The translations under genes and the position numbers were made by a program. A stretch of 64,000 nt of DNA. Origin: Catellatospora sp. KI3 (GTDB lineage: Bacteria > Actinomycetota > Actinomycetes > Mycobacteriales > Micromonosporaceae). The notes beneath the pieces are model-generated. The model saw only the letters and a program-made list of their open reading frames with translations, made no database searches and was not told the origin of the DNA. Location: positions 42,533 through 106,532 of the forward strand of contig NZ_JASAMB010000025.1 of assembly GCF_029948125.1 (NCBI RefSeq). Reading direction: 5' to 3'. Positions 24,195 to 32,838 of this stretch are shown one piece after another (the first letter of the stretch is position 1; the number at the start of each line of letters is the position of its first letter).

Positions 24195-24680
24195 ATGGAC
24201 GAAGTGCGCTGGCTCGACAGCGACGAGCAGGACACCTGGCGGGCCTACATCGAGGGCACGCGGCTGCTCATACAGGCGCTGGACCGGCAGCTGGAGACCG
24301 ACTCCGGGGTCTCGTTCACCGACTACGAACTGCTGGTCCACCTGTCGGAGGCGCCCGGCCGGCGCATGCGCATGCGCGACCTCGCCGACGCTACCTTCTC
24401 CTCCCGCAGCGGAGTGACCCGAGCCGTCACCCGGCTGGAGGCCGCCGGGTGGGTGCGCCGGGTGGAGTGCGACGACGACCGGCGCGGCATGCACGCCGAG
24501 CTGACCGCCGCGGGCGCCCGCAAGCTCGCCGACACCGCCCCCGGCCACGTCGCCGCCGTGCGCCAGCACATGATCGACCAGCTGTCCGCCGGGGAGCGCG
24601 CGGCGGTCCGCGCCTCGTTCGGGCGTATGCGCGACGAGTTGCGCCCCGGCCTCAGCCGCACCGGCGAGCCGGGCGAGTAG
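24195..24680 (+). CDS. MarR-family transcriptional regulator
   Basis: This 161-aa winged-helix regulator has the recognition segment MRMRDLADATFSSRSGVTRA, followed by the wing VRRVECDDDRRGMHAELTAAG, as in MarR. Flanking helices form the dimer and ligand pocket. ATG 24195 has TAGACT 6 bases upstream (leaderless type); GTG 24189 would add two residues. The twin GTTG-N6-CAAC sites in front suggest autoregulation and control of the divergent pirin gene. The inducer is unknown; phenolic or oxidative signals are usual for the family. Confidence 0.9.
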   Translation: MDEVRWLDSDEQDTWRAYIEGTRLLIQALDRQLETDSGVSFTDYELLVHLSEAPGRRMRMRDLADATFSSRSGVTRAVTRLEAAGWVRRVECDDDRRGMHAELTAAGARKLADTAPGHVAAVRQHMIDQLSAGERAAVRASFGRMRDELRPGLSRTGEPGE

Positions 24681-24693
24681 GCGTCAGCGGCGC

Positions 24694-26868
24694 TCAGCCG
24701 CCGCTGGCGGCCGCCGCGTAGGTCACCGGGACGCCCGCCTTGCGCAGCGCGTCGGCCAGGAACGGCGTCAGCGTCTTGACGTACGTCGCGGTCACGTGCG
24801 AGCCGCTGCGGTAGACCATCGCGTTGCCGACCACGGCCGGGCACCTCAGCGTCGGGCAGATGAAGTCGAACAGGTCGACCAGCTTCACCTTCGGCGCGGC
24901 CGACAGGGCCAGCTGCTGGGTGCGGAAGGCCTCGTCCTGCGCGTGGCGCTGCCAGTCGAACGAGCAGGCCGACAGCTTCGACCGGTTCCGGTCCACGCAG
25001 TCGATCATCTTCACCGTGGGCGACGGGTTGTTGGCGACCACCACCACCTTGGTGCCCACCCCGTCGAGCCGCGTCCACGCCTCCCGCATGCCGTCGGCCA
25101 GCGCCTGCGCCGAGGCGGTGCCGTCGGCGGCGGCGGCCTTGGCGGTGCCCGACGAGGTGAACACGTACGCGTAGCGCCGCTGCTCCAGCTCCCGCAGCAG
25201 GGTCGCGTTCCACTGCGTGCACGAGGTGTACGGCTTGGCCGCGTCGCCGCCGCTGAGGGCGGGGGCGGTGGTGAACGGGCAGGCGGCCTTGAACGCGATG
25301 TCGACCTGCCAGTCGTTCTGGGCGGCGATGGCCTGGAACGCGGGCAGCCACTGGTCCATCTTCGAGTCGCCGACCAGCGCCACCTTGGTCCTGCCCTGCG
25401 GGTTGCCGTAGGTGCACCAGATGATCTCGGCCGGGTCCGCCTCCTGGAAGCAGACGCTCGCGCTGTCGGGCGCGTCGTTGGCGGCCTTCAGCGGGTCGGG
25501 GTAGATGTAGGCGAAGCTCTCCTGCATCTTGATGTTGCGCTCGGTGATGCCGGTCTGCGGCAGCACCCCCGCGCCGATCGGGTTGCGGGGCGTGTCGGCG
25601 GCACCGGCCGCGAACACGCCCGACATCGCCAGCACCAGGCCCGCGCAGATCCCGGCCAGGGTCATGTTGCCGCCGAGGCTGAGCGCCAGCCGCGGCGAGC
25701 GCGACACCGATCTCGCGTACCGCATCGGGTTCTCGACCAGCCGGTAGGTGAGCCAGGCGGGCACCACGGAGGCCGCGGCCACCAGCAGGCCGCGCTGCAC
25801 CGACAGCCCGTCCCAGTACGCCGTCGCGATGACCAGCATCGGCCAGTGCCACAGGTACAGCGAGTACGACAGCTCGCCGACCCAGCGGAACGGCCGGGTG
25901 CCCAGCAGCGCGACCGGCCCGCCCCGGCCGGCGGCGGCACCGGCGGCGATGACCGCGCCCGCGCCGAGGGTGGGCAGCGCGGCGGCGTACCCGGGCCAGG
26001 GGGTGTTCTCGGTGATCAGCACCGCGGCGGCGGTCACGGCGGCCAGCCCGGCCCAGCCGAGGACCAGCGCGAGCTTGCGCGGCAGCCGGGCGGTGCGGGC
26101 GGCGGCCAGGGCCAGGCCCGCGCCCAGCGCCAGCTCCCACATGCGGGTGGTGGAGACGAAGAACGCGCGCTGCGGCGACCCGGCCGTGTAGTGGATCGAC
26201 CAGGCCAGCGACGCCAGCGCGCCGACCGTGAGCCCGACGCTGATCAGCACCCGCGCCGGGACCCGGCGCAGCACGCGGGCCGCCAGCAGCGCGACGATGA
26301 TCAGCAGCGGCCAGACGATGTAGAACTGCTCCTCCACCGCCAGCGACCAGAAGTGCTGCACCGCCGACGCGGCCGAGTCGCCGGCCAGGTAGTCCACGGC
26401 CCGGTCGGCCAGCCGCCAGTTGAGGATGTAGGTCGCCGCGGCGACGATGTCGCCGCCCGTGTCCTCCCACACCGAACGGGGCAGCAGCAGCCGGCCCGCG
26501 ACGGCCACCGCCATCAGCACCACCGCGGCGGCGGGCAGGATCCGCTTGGCGCGGCGGGCGTAGAAGCCGGCCAGCGAGACCCGGCCGGTGCGGTCGACCT
26601 CGTTGAGCAGCTGCCCGGTGATCAGGAACCCGGAGATGACGAAGAAGACGTCGACGCCGACGAAGCCGCCCGGCAGGAACGGCAGGCCCGCGTGGTACAG
26701 CAGGACCAGGCCGACGGCGACCGCGCGCAGCCCGGCGATGTCGCCGCGGAAGTCGCTGCCGTGCCGCGGCGCCGGTTCGGCCGGCACCGGCGCCAGCACC
26801 GCCGTGTCGTCCGCGGACCCGGGGTAGGCCGGCGCGGCGGTGGCGGGAGGCGACTGCGACAAGGTCAT
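24694..26868 (-). CDS. OafA/YrhL-type acyltransferase with C-terminal SGNH domain
   Basis: This 724-aa membrane O-acyltransferase has an N-terminal acyltransferase-3 domain (about residues 35-400, ten spans) with FRGDIAGLRAVAVGLVLLYH, VGVDVFFVISGFLIT and VRF-type loops. The C-terminal extracellular SGNH domain has block I VGDSKMDQW and a final SGSHVT His block. The usual Asp three residues before that His is Gly/Ser here. The family acetylates cell-surface polysaccharides or glycolipids. AAGGAA lies upstream of the ATG. It converges with the MarR gene. Confidence 0.88.
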   Translation of the reverse strand: MTLSQSPPATAAPAYPGSADDTAVLAPVPAEPAPRHGSDFRGDIAGLRAVAVGLVLLYHAGLPFLPGGFVGVDVFFVISGFLITGQLLNEVDRTGRVSLAGFYARRAKRILPAAAVVLMAVAVAGRLLLPRSVWEDTGGDIVAAATYILNWRLADRAVDYLAGDSAASAVQHFWSLAVEEQFYIVWPLLIIVALLAARVLRRVPARVLISVGLTVGALASLAWSIHYTAGSPQRAFFVSTTRMWELALGAGLALAAARTARLPRKLALVLGWAGLAAVTAAAVLITENTPWPGYAAALPTLGAGAVIAAGAAAGRGGPVALLGTRPFRWVGELSYSLYLWHWPMLVIATAYWDGLSVQRGLLVAAASVVPAWLTYRLVENPMRYARSVSRSPRLALSLGGNMTLAGICAGLVLAMSGVFAAGAADTPRNPIGAGVLPQTGITERNIKMQESFAYIYPDPLKAANDAPDSASVCFQEADPAEIIWCTYGNPQGRTKVALVGDSKMDQWLPAFQAIAAQNDWQVDIAFKAACPFTTAPALSGGDAAKPYTSCTQWNATLLRELEQRRYAYVFTSSGTAKAAAADGTASAQALADGMREAWTRLDGVGTKVVVVANNPSPTVKMIDCVDRNRSKLSACSFDWQRHAQDEAFRTQQLALSAAPKVKLVDLFDFICPTLRCPAVVGNAMVYRSGSHVTATYVKTLTPFLADALRKAGVPVTYAAAASGG

Positions 26869-26984
26869 CGAGGGGGTTCCTTCCGGGCAGTCATTCGGCC
26901 ACAGAAGATATCCGCCCCGTCCACCGGGCCGCAATCAGGGCGCGAGCGGCCGGGCCGCGCTGCGGTCGGGTCGGCGGCGGCGGC

Positions 26985-26990
26985 TAGGGT
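26985..26990 (+). promoter_or_regulatory. -10 hexamer TAGGGT for leaderless nei-like gene
   Basis: TAGGGT is followed by 6 bases and GTG 26997. This fixes the start so that Pro2, the essential catalytic residue, directly follows the initiator. Confidence 0.5.
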
Positions 26991-26996
26991 GGGCCG

Positions 26997-27821
26997 GTGC
27001 CCGAAGGACATACCGTACGGCGTCTGGCCGACCGCCACCGCGAGCTGTTCGCGGGCGGCCCGGTGGCCGCGACCAGCCCGCAGGGGCGGTTCGAGGCCGG
27101 TGCGGCGCGCCTGTCCGGTGCGGTGCTGACCGACACCGAGGCGTACGGCAAGCACCTGCTGCACCACTACGAGGGCGGCCTGACCCTGCACGTGCACCTG
27201 GGCCTCTACGGCAAGTTCGCCGACGGGGACCTGCCCGCCCCGGCCCCGGTCGGGCAGGTGCGGCTGCGGCTGGCCGACGGGCGCCACTGGCTGGACCTGC
27301 GCGGCCCGACCGCCTGCGAGCTGCTCGACCCGCCGCAGGTCGACGAGCTGCGGGCCCGGCTGGGCGCCGACCCGCTGCGCGCCGACGCCAAGCCCGACGA
27401 GGCGTACGCGCGCATCCGCCGCAGCGGCAACGCCCTGGCCGCGCTGCTGCTGGACCAGTCGATCGTCGCCGGGACGGGCCTGATCTTCGTCCTGGAGGCG
27501 CTGTACCGGGCCGGGCTGTCGCCGACGATGCCGGGGCGGGACCTGGCCGAGGCCGCCTGGTGGGCGATCTGGGACGACCTGCGGCAGCTGATGGCCCAGG
27601 CGGTGGTGACCGGCCGGATCGACACGGTCCGCGACGAGCACACCCCCGAGGCGATGGGGCGGCCGCCGCGGGTGGACCGCCACGGCGGCGAGGTGTACGT
27701 CTACCGCCGCCCCGGCCAGCCGTGCCTGGTCTGCGGCACCCCGGTCAGCCGGGGCGAGCTGGCCGGGCGCAACTCGTACTGGTGCTCGGTCTGCCAGCCT
27801 GAGCGGAGAGGAAAGCGATGA
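26997..27821 (+). CDS. Fpg/Nei-family DNA glycosylase/AP lyase
   Basis: This 274-aa base-excision repair enzyme has the catalytic N-terminus after Met removal reading PEGHTVRRLADRH, with Pro2 and Glu3 that form the Schiff base and assist lyase chemistry. Further family features are AYGKHLLHHY, the H2TH region LLLDQSIVAGTGLIF and the C-terminal zinc finger with four cysteines (CLVC and CSVC). It resembles the actinobacterial Nei1/Nei2-type endonuclease VIII group acting on oxidised pyrimidines. Its TGA overlaps the next ATG (ATGA). Confidence 0.94.
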   Translation: MPEGHTVRRLADRHRELFAGGPVAATSPQGRFEAGAARLSGAVLTDTEAYGKHLLHHYEGGLTLHVHLGLYGKFADGDLPAPAPVGQVRLRLADGRHWLDLRGPTACELLDPPQVDELRARLGADPLRADAKPDEAYARIRRSGNALAALLLDQSIVAGTGLIFVLEALYRAGLSPTMPGRDLAEAAWWAIWDDLRQLMAQAVVTGRIDTVRDEHTPEAMGRPPRVDRHGGEVYVYRRPGQPCLVCGTPVSRGELAGRNSYWCSVCQPERRGKR

Positions 27822-28369
27822 GCCGGTACGTGGCGCTGCTGCGCGGGATCAACGTCGGCCGCAACAAGCAGATCCCGATGGCGGACCTGAAGGAGCTGCT
27901 GGTCGGACTCGGCCACACCGACGTGTCGACCCTGCTGCGCAGCGGCAACGCGCTGTTCGGCAGCGACGGGGCGGACGAGACGGCGCTGGCGGAGCAGATC
28001 TCGGCGGCGCTCGCCCAGCGGTTCGGCGCCGAGGTCGGCGTGCTGGTGCGCGGCCGCGACGAGCTGGCCGCGATCACCGCGGCCGACCCGCTGGCCGACC
28101 GGGTCACCGACCCGTCGCGCTACCTGGTCGTGTTCCTGTCCGCCCCGGTCACCCAGCAGGCCCTCGACGCGATCGACCGGGCCGCGTACGGCACCGAGGT
28201 GATGGTCGCCGGCCGCCGCGAGGTGTACGTGTGGCTGCCCGACGGCATCGCCGACAGCAAGCTCACCCAGGCCTTCTTCCAGAAGCGGCTGTCGGTGGAC
28301 ATCGCCACCGCCCGCAACTGGAACACCGTCACGAAACTGGTCAAGCTGCTGGACGGGCCCGGCGAGTAG
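27818..28369 (+). CDS. DUF1697 protein
   Basis: This 183-aa cytosolic protein carries the DUF1697 hallmark at the start (YVALLRGINVGRNKQIPMADLKEL) and LLRSGNALF. The fold is known but no biochemical role is established. It is translationally coupled to the DNA glycosylase and has its own AGAGGAAAG ribosome site. A link to base repair is suggested only by the operon. Its stop codon forms the loop of the downstream terminator. Confidence 0.9.
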   Translation: MSRYVALLRGINVGRNKQIPMADLKELLVGLGHTDVSTLLRSGNALFGSDGADETALAEQISAALAQRFGAEVGVLVRGRDELAAITAADPLADRVTDPSRYLVVFLSAPVTQQALDAIDRAAYGTEVMVAGRREVYVWLPDGIADSKLTQAFFQKRLSVDIATARNWNTVTKLVKLLDGPGE

Positions 28370-28387
28370 CTCGCCGGGCCCGTCCAG
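28349..28387. terminator. Stem-loop terminator with the stop codon as loop
   Basis: CTGGACGGGCCCGGCGAG pairs perfectly (18 bp) with CTCGCCGGGCCCGTCCAG; the three-base loop is the TAG stop of the DUF1697 gene. It also faces the end of the polyprenyl synthetase gene 9 bases further on and so can act in both directions. Confidence 0.8.
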
Positions 28388-28396
28388 GTCAGGTGT

Positions 28397-29437
28397 TCAG
28401 CGCTGCCGGTGCGTGGCCATCCGGGCCAGTGCGTGCAGCGCGGCCGCCCCGTGCGGGCGCGGGTGCGCGGTCTGCAGGGCGCTGATCGCGTCGGCCAGCA
28501 GCTCGTTGGCCGCGCCCCGGCCGGTGGCGCGCGCCCCGGCCGCCTCGATCAGCTCCGCGGCCCTGGCCACCTCCGCGTCGGTCAGCGCCCGGTCCAGCCG
28601 GTACAGCAGCGCCAGCTCCCGCCCGGCCGGGGTGCCCGACGTCAACGCCGACACCACGACCAGCGACTTCTTGCGGCTGTGCAGGTCCGAGTGGACCGGT
28701 TTGCCGGTGACGGCCGGGTCGCCCCAGATGCCGAGCAGGTCGTCGACGTACTGGAAGGCCAGGCCGAGCCGGGTGCCGAACTCGCGCAGCCCCGCGACCC
28801 GGTCCGGGTCGGCTCCGCCGAGCAGCCCGCCCAGCGCGCACGCCCCGCCGAGCAGGGCCGCGGTCTTCGCCTCGGCCATCGCCCGGCACTCGGGCACGGT
28901 CACGTCGTGGCGCTCCTCGAACGCGACGTCGGTGGCCTGCCCGTCGATCAGCTCCAGCACTGCCGCGTGCAGCATCCGCCCGGCCTGCGCCGCGGCCGGA
29001 TGGCCGCACCCGGCCAGCACGTCGTACGCCAGCGACAGCAGCGCGTCCCCGGCCAGGATCGCCGAGGCCTGCCCGAACACGCTCCAGGCGGTCGGGCGGT
29101 GGCGCCTGGTCACGTCCCCGTCCATCACGTCGTCGTGCAGCAGGGAGAAGTTGTGCACCAGCTCCACCGCCACCGCGGCGGGCACCGCGTCGGCGGCGGC
29201 GCCCCCGACCGCCTCGGCGGCCGCCAGCGTGAACGCGGGCCGCATGGCCTTGCCCGCGTCCGCGCCGGCGGGCGCGCCGTCGGCGTCGTACCAGCCGAAG
29301 TGGTATCCCGCGATGCGCCGCATGGACGGCGGCAGGCGGTCCACCGCCTCGCGCAGCGCGGGGTCGACGATCTCACGGCTCCAGGCGAGCACCTCGCGGG
29401 CGGACTGGCCCCGGGCCAGCAGGTCGACCGTAGTCAC
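28397..29437 (-). CDS. Polyprenyl diphosphate synthase, probable encapsulin cargo
   Basis: This 346-aa all-helical isoprenyl synthase has a first Asp-rich motif, HDDVMDGD, at residues 101-108 and is intact. The second reads VDDLLGIWGD (Asp232, Asp233), where the last Asp of DDxxD is Gly236. Members elongate allylic diphosphates with IPP. It lies 32 bases behind a family 2B encapsulin gene, the arrangement described for polyprenyl-transferase cargo. GTG 29437 has AGGAGG upstream. I see no long disordered targeting tail, so how it would be loaded is unclear. Confidence 0.88.
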   Translation of the reverse strand: MTTVDLLARGQSAREVLAWSREIVDPALREAVDRLPPSMRRIAGYHFGWYDADGAPAGADAGKAMRPAFTLAAAEAVGGAAADAVPAAVAVELVHNFSLLHDDVMDGDVTRRHRPTAWSVFGQASAILAGDALLSLAYDVLAGCGHPAAAQAGRMLHAAVLELIDGQATDVAFEERHDVTVPECRAMAEAKTAALLGGACALGGLLGGADPDRVAGLREFGTRLGLAFQYVDDLLGIWGDPAVTGKPVHSDLHSRKKSLVVVSALTSGTPAGRELALLYRLDRALTDAEVARAAELIEAAGARATGRGAANELLADAISALQTAHPRPHGAAALHALARMATHRQR

Positions 29438-29469
29438 AGGGATCCCTCCTCGGTCGGTACGGGCCGTCA

Positions 29470-30879
29470 GTGGCCGAGTTCGACGTTCTCGAGCACGCCC
29501 AGCGCGTCGGGCACCAGGATCGCCGCCGAGTAGTAGGCGCTCACCAGGTACGACATGACTGCCTTGTCGTTGATGCCCATGAACCGCACCGACAGGCTCG
29601 GCTGGTACTCGTCCGGGATGCCCGGCTGGTGCAGCCCGATGACGCCCTGCTCCGCCTCGCCCAGGCGCATGACCAGGATCGAGGTGGTGCCGTTCTCGCT
29701 GATCGGGATCTTGTTGCAGGGCAGCAGCGGCACGCCGCGCCAGGCGGGCACGCCGGAGCCGTGCAGCTCCACGCCGCCGGGGTAGATGCCGCGGCGGGTG
29801 CACTCGCGGCCGAACGCGGCGATCGCCTTCGGGTGGGCGAGGAAGGCGTGCGAGCTGCGCCGCCGGCTGAGCAGCTCGTCGAGGTCGTCCGGCGTGGGCG
29901 GGCCGGTGCGGGTGTGGATGCGCTGCTTGAGGTCGGCGTTGCTGAGCAGGCCGAACTCGCGGTTGTTGATCAGCTCGTGCTCCTGGCGCTCCTTGAGCGC
30001 CTCGATCGTCAGCCGCAGCTGCTGCTCGATCTGGTTCATCGGCTCGTTGTAGAGGTCGGCCACGCGGGTGTGCACCTGCAGCACGGTCTGCGCGACGCTG
30101 AGCTCGTACTCGCGGGGCGTCAGCTCGTAGTCGACGAAGGTGCCGGGCAGCTGCGCCTCGCCGACGTGGCCGGCCGAGATGTCGATCGCGGCCTCACCGT
30201 GCTTGTTCTGCGCCGGGACCGGGCTGTCCCGCCGCCGCCGCACGTGCTCGCGCAGGCTCTCCGACAACCCCGCGACCTCCTCGAACGCGGTACGCGGCAG
30301 CGACAGCACGATGCAGGAGGTCACCGCCTTGACGGTGGTGTCCCAGACGGTGCCGGCCTGGGTCAGCGCCTGCTCGCCGAAGTACTCGCCGTCGGCCAGC
30401 ACCCCGAGAACGATCTTGTCGCCGTACTTGCCGGTGCCGATCCGGTTCACCTTGCCGTGGGCGAGCAGGTAGACCTGGTCGGCGGGCTCGCCGCTGGTGA
30501 CGATGACGTCACCGGGGGCGTACTCGTGCTGGCGGAACCGGTCGGCCAGGGCCTCCAGGGCCATGGCGTCGTCGAAGCCGCGCAGCAGCGGCAGCTCGCA
30601 CAGCTCCGGGGGGACCACCCGGACCTGGCCGCCGGCGGTGGTGAAGCTGACCCGGCCGTCGCCGACGGCGTAGCTGAGCCGCCGGTTGACCCGGTAGGTA
30701 CCGCCCTTGACCTGCGTCCACGGCAGTACGCGCAGCAGCCACCGGGAGGAGATCTCCTGCATCTGCGGCGCGGACTTGGTCGTCGTCGCGAGGTTGCGGG
30801 CTGCGGCAGTCGCGAGAGACTGCTGGCGCTGTCCATTGTCGACCTCTGTGCGGGCGTCCACGGACACCACGATCACCAC
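29470..30879 (-). CDS. Family 2B encapsulin shell protein with cyclic-nucleotide-binding-like domain
   Basis: This 469-470-aa capsid protein has an N-terminal arm with [19 protein letters not shown] and [14 protein letters not shown], typical of SrpI-type family 2 shells. A cNMP-binding-like domain is inserted at about residues 90-215 ([22 protein letters not shown]), followed by the HK97-type shell core ([20 protein letters not shown] to the C-terminus with [20 protein letters not shown]). It should self-assemble into a protein compartment around enzyme cargo. The upstream GTG cluster (30879, 30867) leaves the exact start open, and no ribosome site is seen. Confidence 0.92.
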
Positions 30880-31437
30880 CCCTGGATAGGAGGAACCGGC
30901 GGGGGGAAGCCGCCGGTGTGTGGCCGGAACGCGTGGAGTGTTCCTTGCGTCCGGTTCGTACCAATTCTTAGTGATCTGGAGGGGTGAGCGGAAGTCCTGA
31001 TCGCTGGAAAATATCCGCTTTTAATATGGTACGGGCTCTGTTAGGGTGCGGGCCCGGGTCGGGTGGGGCGGCGATCGTGGGGTGGTGGCGGTTGGTGCAG
31101 GTCCTGACTTCGGGGCGGGGTGTGGCGGGATCGCCGGTGGAGCTTCTCTTGTCGGGCGTGTCGGGATTGTCTGAGGGCTGGGGTCAGGGCAAGAGCGGCG
31201 ACGACGAGGGGGTGGGAACGTGGTCCGGCTTGCTCGCGTGGAGCCGACAAAATGGGGCGAAATGGGTTGTGGACGGGGTCGCGGTCGGGGGGCGGTGGGT
31301 CGGCGGGTTGGGGTGATCGTCGTTTGAGGTCAGAAGCTGGTGCTGGGGTGCTTCGTTTGACCGCAAATGGCGATCATCCGATCGTGATCGCTGTCCGCGG
31401 GTCGGGAAGTGGGGCGGTGGTGGCCGGTGGTTCGCGG
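30880..31437. other. 558-bp gene-free region upstream of the encapsulin operon
   Basis: I see no credible gene here: reading frames lack family motifs and normal codon use. The stretch 30955-31050 is locally AT-rich for this genome (for example CGCTTTTAATATGG), suggesting promoter or regulatory DNA. No palindromic repeat of the four families is present. Confidence 0.5.
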
Positions 31438-31836
31438 TCAGGAGGTGGCGAACCAGTCGTGTACCGACTGCATCGAGTCGAAGTGGCAGGTGGGGAACGT
31501 CGCGGGGCCTTCGGGGGCCGGTTCGGCCTCGGCGGCGTAGGCGGGGGCTGACAGATAGGCCAATTTGGTCACTCCGGCCCGGTTCCAGGCGGGGACCAGG
31601 TTCTGGTCGCACCAGGAGTCGAAGTCGGCGTCGGGGCGGTGGTGCAGCTGGCGCTCGTCGACGACGACGTACTCGGTGGGCAGCTGCTCGGCGGTCTGCG
31701 CGAAGCGGCTCAGCAGGGCCCGGAAGTGGTCGTCGGTGATGTGGTCGGTCGCGGGGGTCCAGGTCAGCTCCAGGACGCGCCTGGTGTCGTCGTGGCTGAT
31801 GGACCCGAATTCGTCATGGTAGATCGAGTTCGACAT
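31438..31836 (-). CDS. Hypothetical protein downstream of the atypical SDR
   Basis: This 132-aa soluble protein is not recognised. It contains RRVLELTWTPATDHITDDHF, a hydrophobic beta strand (EYVVVDERQL) and HRPDADFDSWCDQNLVPAWN, giving an alternating alpha/beta pattern that loosely resembles STAS-like folds. GAGGGAGA precedes the ATG. It overlaps the end of the SDR gene by 23 bases, so the two are co-expressed. Confidence 0.7.
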   Translation of the reverse strand: MSNSIYHDEFGSISHDDTRRVLELTWTPATDHITDDHFRALLSRFAQTAEQLPTEYVVVDERQLHHRPDADFDSWCDQNLVPAWNRAGVTKLAYLSAPAYAAEAEPAPEGPATFPTCHFDSMQSVHDWFATS

Positions 31837-32587
31837 GGCGTTCTCCCTCCGGGGCGACGGCGTCGGTGGTGCCGCGCTCGCCGCCGCTGACCTCCAGCAC
31901 CTGCCCGGTTACCCCGGCCGCCTCGTCGCAGGCCAGCCAGGCGATCGCGGCGGCCACCTCGTCGGCGGTGACCGGGCGGCCCAGGGCGTTGTCGGCGAAC
32001 ATGCGCGGGCCGCTGCTGTGTCCGGTGCGGACGTGGTTGACGCGGATGCCGTTGCGGCCGTACTCACTGGCCATGCTGCGGGTCAGGGCCTCCAGCGCGC
32101 CCGCGATCGCGCCCAGTGCGCCGGTGTGCGGGCGGCCGCTGCGGCCGTCGGTCGAGGCGACCGTGATGATCGAACCGCGGCGGGCGGGCAGCATCACCCG
32201 GACCGCCTCGGCGCCGGTGAGGAACTGGGCGCCCACGACGTGGCCGAGTGCGCCGGTCATGGCGGCGGGGTCCAGGTCGTGGTACGGCACGCCGTCGCCG
32301 GCCGCGACGCCCGCCAGCGACAGCACGTTCACCACCGTGTCGACCGGGCCGCCCGCGGCCACCTCGGCGAGGTGGGCGCGGACCTCGTCGCGGTCGCCCG
32401 GGTCGACGGAGGCCCACGCGGCCTCCCCGCCGTCGGCGCGGATCTTCTCGGCGAGGATCCGTACGGCGTCCTCGTCGCGGCCGCTGACCCAGACCGTGGC
32501 GCCGTGCCGCGCCAGGTGGTGGGCGGCGGCCGCGCCCAGCCGCTCGTCGGCGGCGAACACCAGCACCCGCTTGCCGGACAGCATCAT
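31814..32587 (-). CDS. Atypical short-chain dehydrogenase-like protein lacking the YxxxK pair
   Basis: This 257-aa Rossmann-fold protein has SDR spacing, with HGATVWVSGRDEDAV, VDTVVNVLSL, GSIITVAST and an SDR-like C-terminal half (YGRNGIRVNHVRTG, AWLACDEAAGVTGQVLEVSGG). The N-terminal TGxxxGxG is replaced by AADERLG, and where Tyr and Lys of YxxxK should lie it reads TGALGAIAG, so classic dehydrogenase chemistry looks impossible. It may be a nucleotide-binding scaffold or use other chemistry. Two adjacent ATGs (32587, 32584) could start it; a GGGGG stretch lies upstream. Confidence 0.8.
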   Translation of the reverse strand: MMLSGKRVLVFAADERLGAAAAHHLARHGATVWVSGRDEDAVRILAEKIRADGGEAAWASVDPGDRDEVRAHLAEVAAGGPVDTVVNVLSLAGVAAGDGVPYHDLDPAAMTGALGHVVGAQFLTGAEAVRVMLPARRGSIITVASTDGRSGRPHTGALGAIAGALEALTRSMASEYGRNGIRVNHVRTGHSSGPRMFADNALGRPVTADEVAAAIAWLACDEAAGVTGQVLEVSGGERGTTDAVAPEGERHVELDLP

Positions 32588-32707
32588 CTGCGACCCCCAC
32601 CCGTAGCGCCCGCACCTGCCCAGCCCAGCCAGGCAGTCCCCACCGGCATCGTCCCACCAGCGCCCCGCCGCCGTCCGCCACTCCCGCCACCCGGAGCCGA
32701 AGATCGG

Positions 32708-32770
32708 TCAAGTCGCCGGGCAATCGGGCCGACGGAGGTTCATGATTCGCCCGATTGCCCGGCGACTTGA
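32708..32770. repeat. Family-4 long inverted repeat (copy 1)
   Basis: Perfect 21-22-bp arms (outer TCAAGTCGCC, inner GGGCAATCGGG) flank a 19-base loop. It lies in the divergent gap between the SDR and the GH3 gene. The second copy is at 55872-55952. Confidence 0.9.
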
Positions 32771-32826
32771 AGCCGTGCGGGCCCGTGTGCGAGCGGGCGG
32801 GGGTTTTCATGGGTGTGGATGTCACG

Positions 32827-32832
32827 TATGGT
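32827..32832 (+). promoter_or_regulatory. -10 hexamer TATGGT of the GH3 gene
   Basis: TATGGT lies immediately upstream of the LacI-type palindrome, so that the operator would cover the transcription start. The leader to the ATG is about 120 bases. Confidence 0.35.
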
Positions 32833-32838
32833 GGGCTG

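Noticed and set aside
31016..31040. AT-rich spot as a possible origin or attachment site
   Set aside because: It lacks DnaA-box clusters, a tRNA 3' end or direct repeats; it is more likely promoter DNA.
30984..31316. Possible small gene upstream of the encapsulin operon
   Set aside because: Gly/Trp/Val-rich sequence without normal codon position bias or ribosome site; treated as non-coding.
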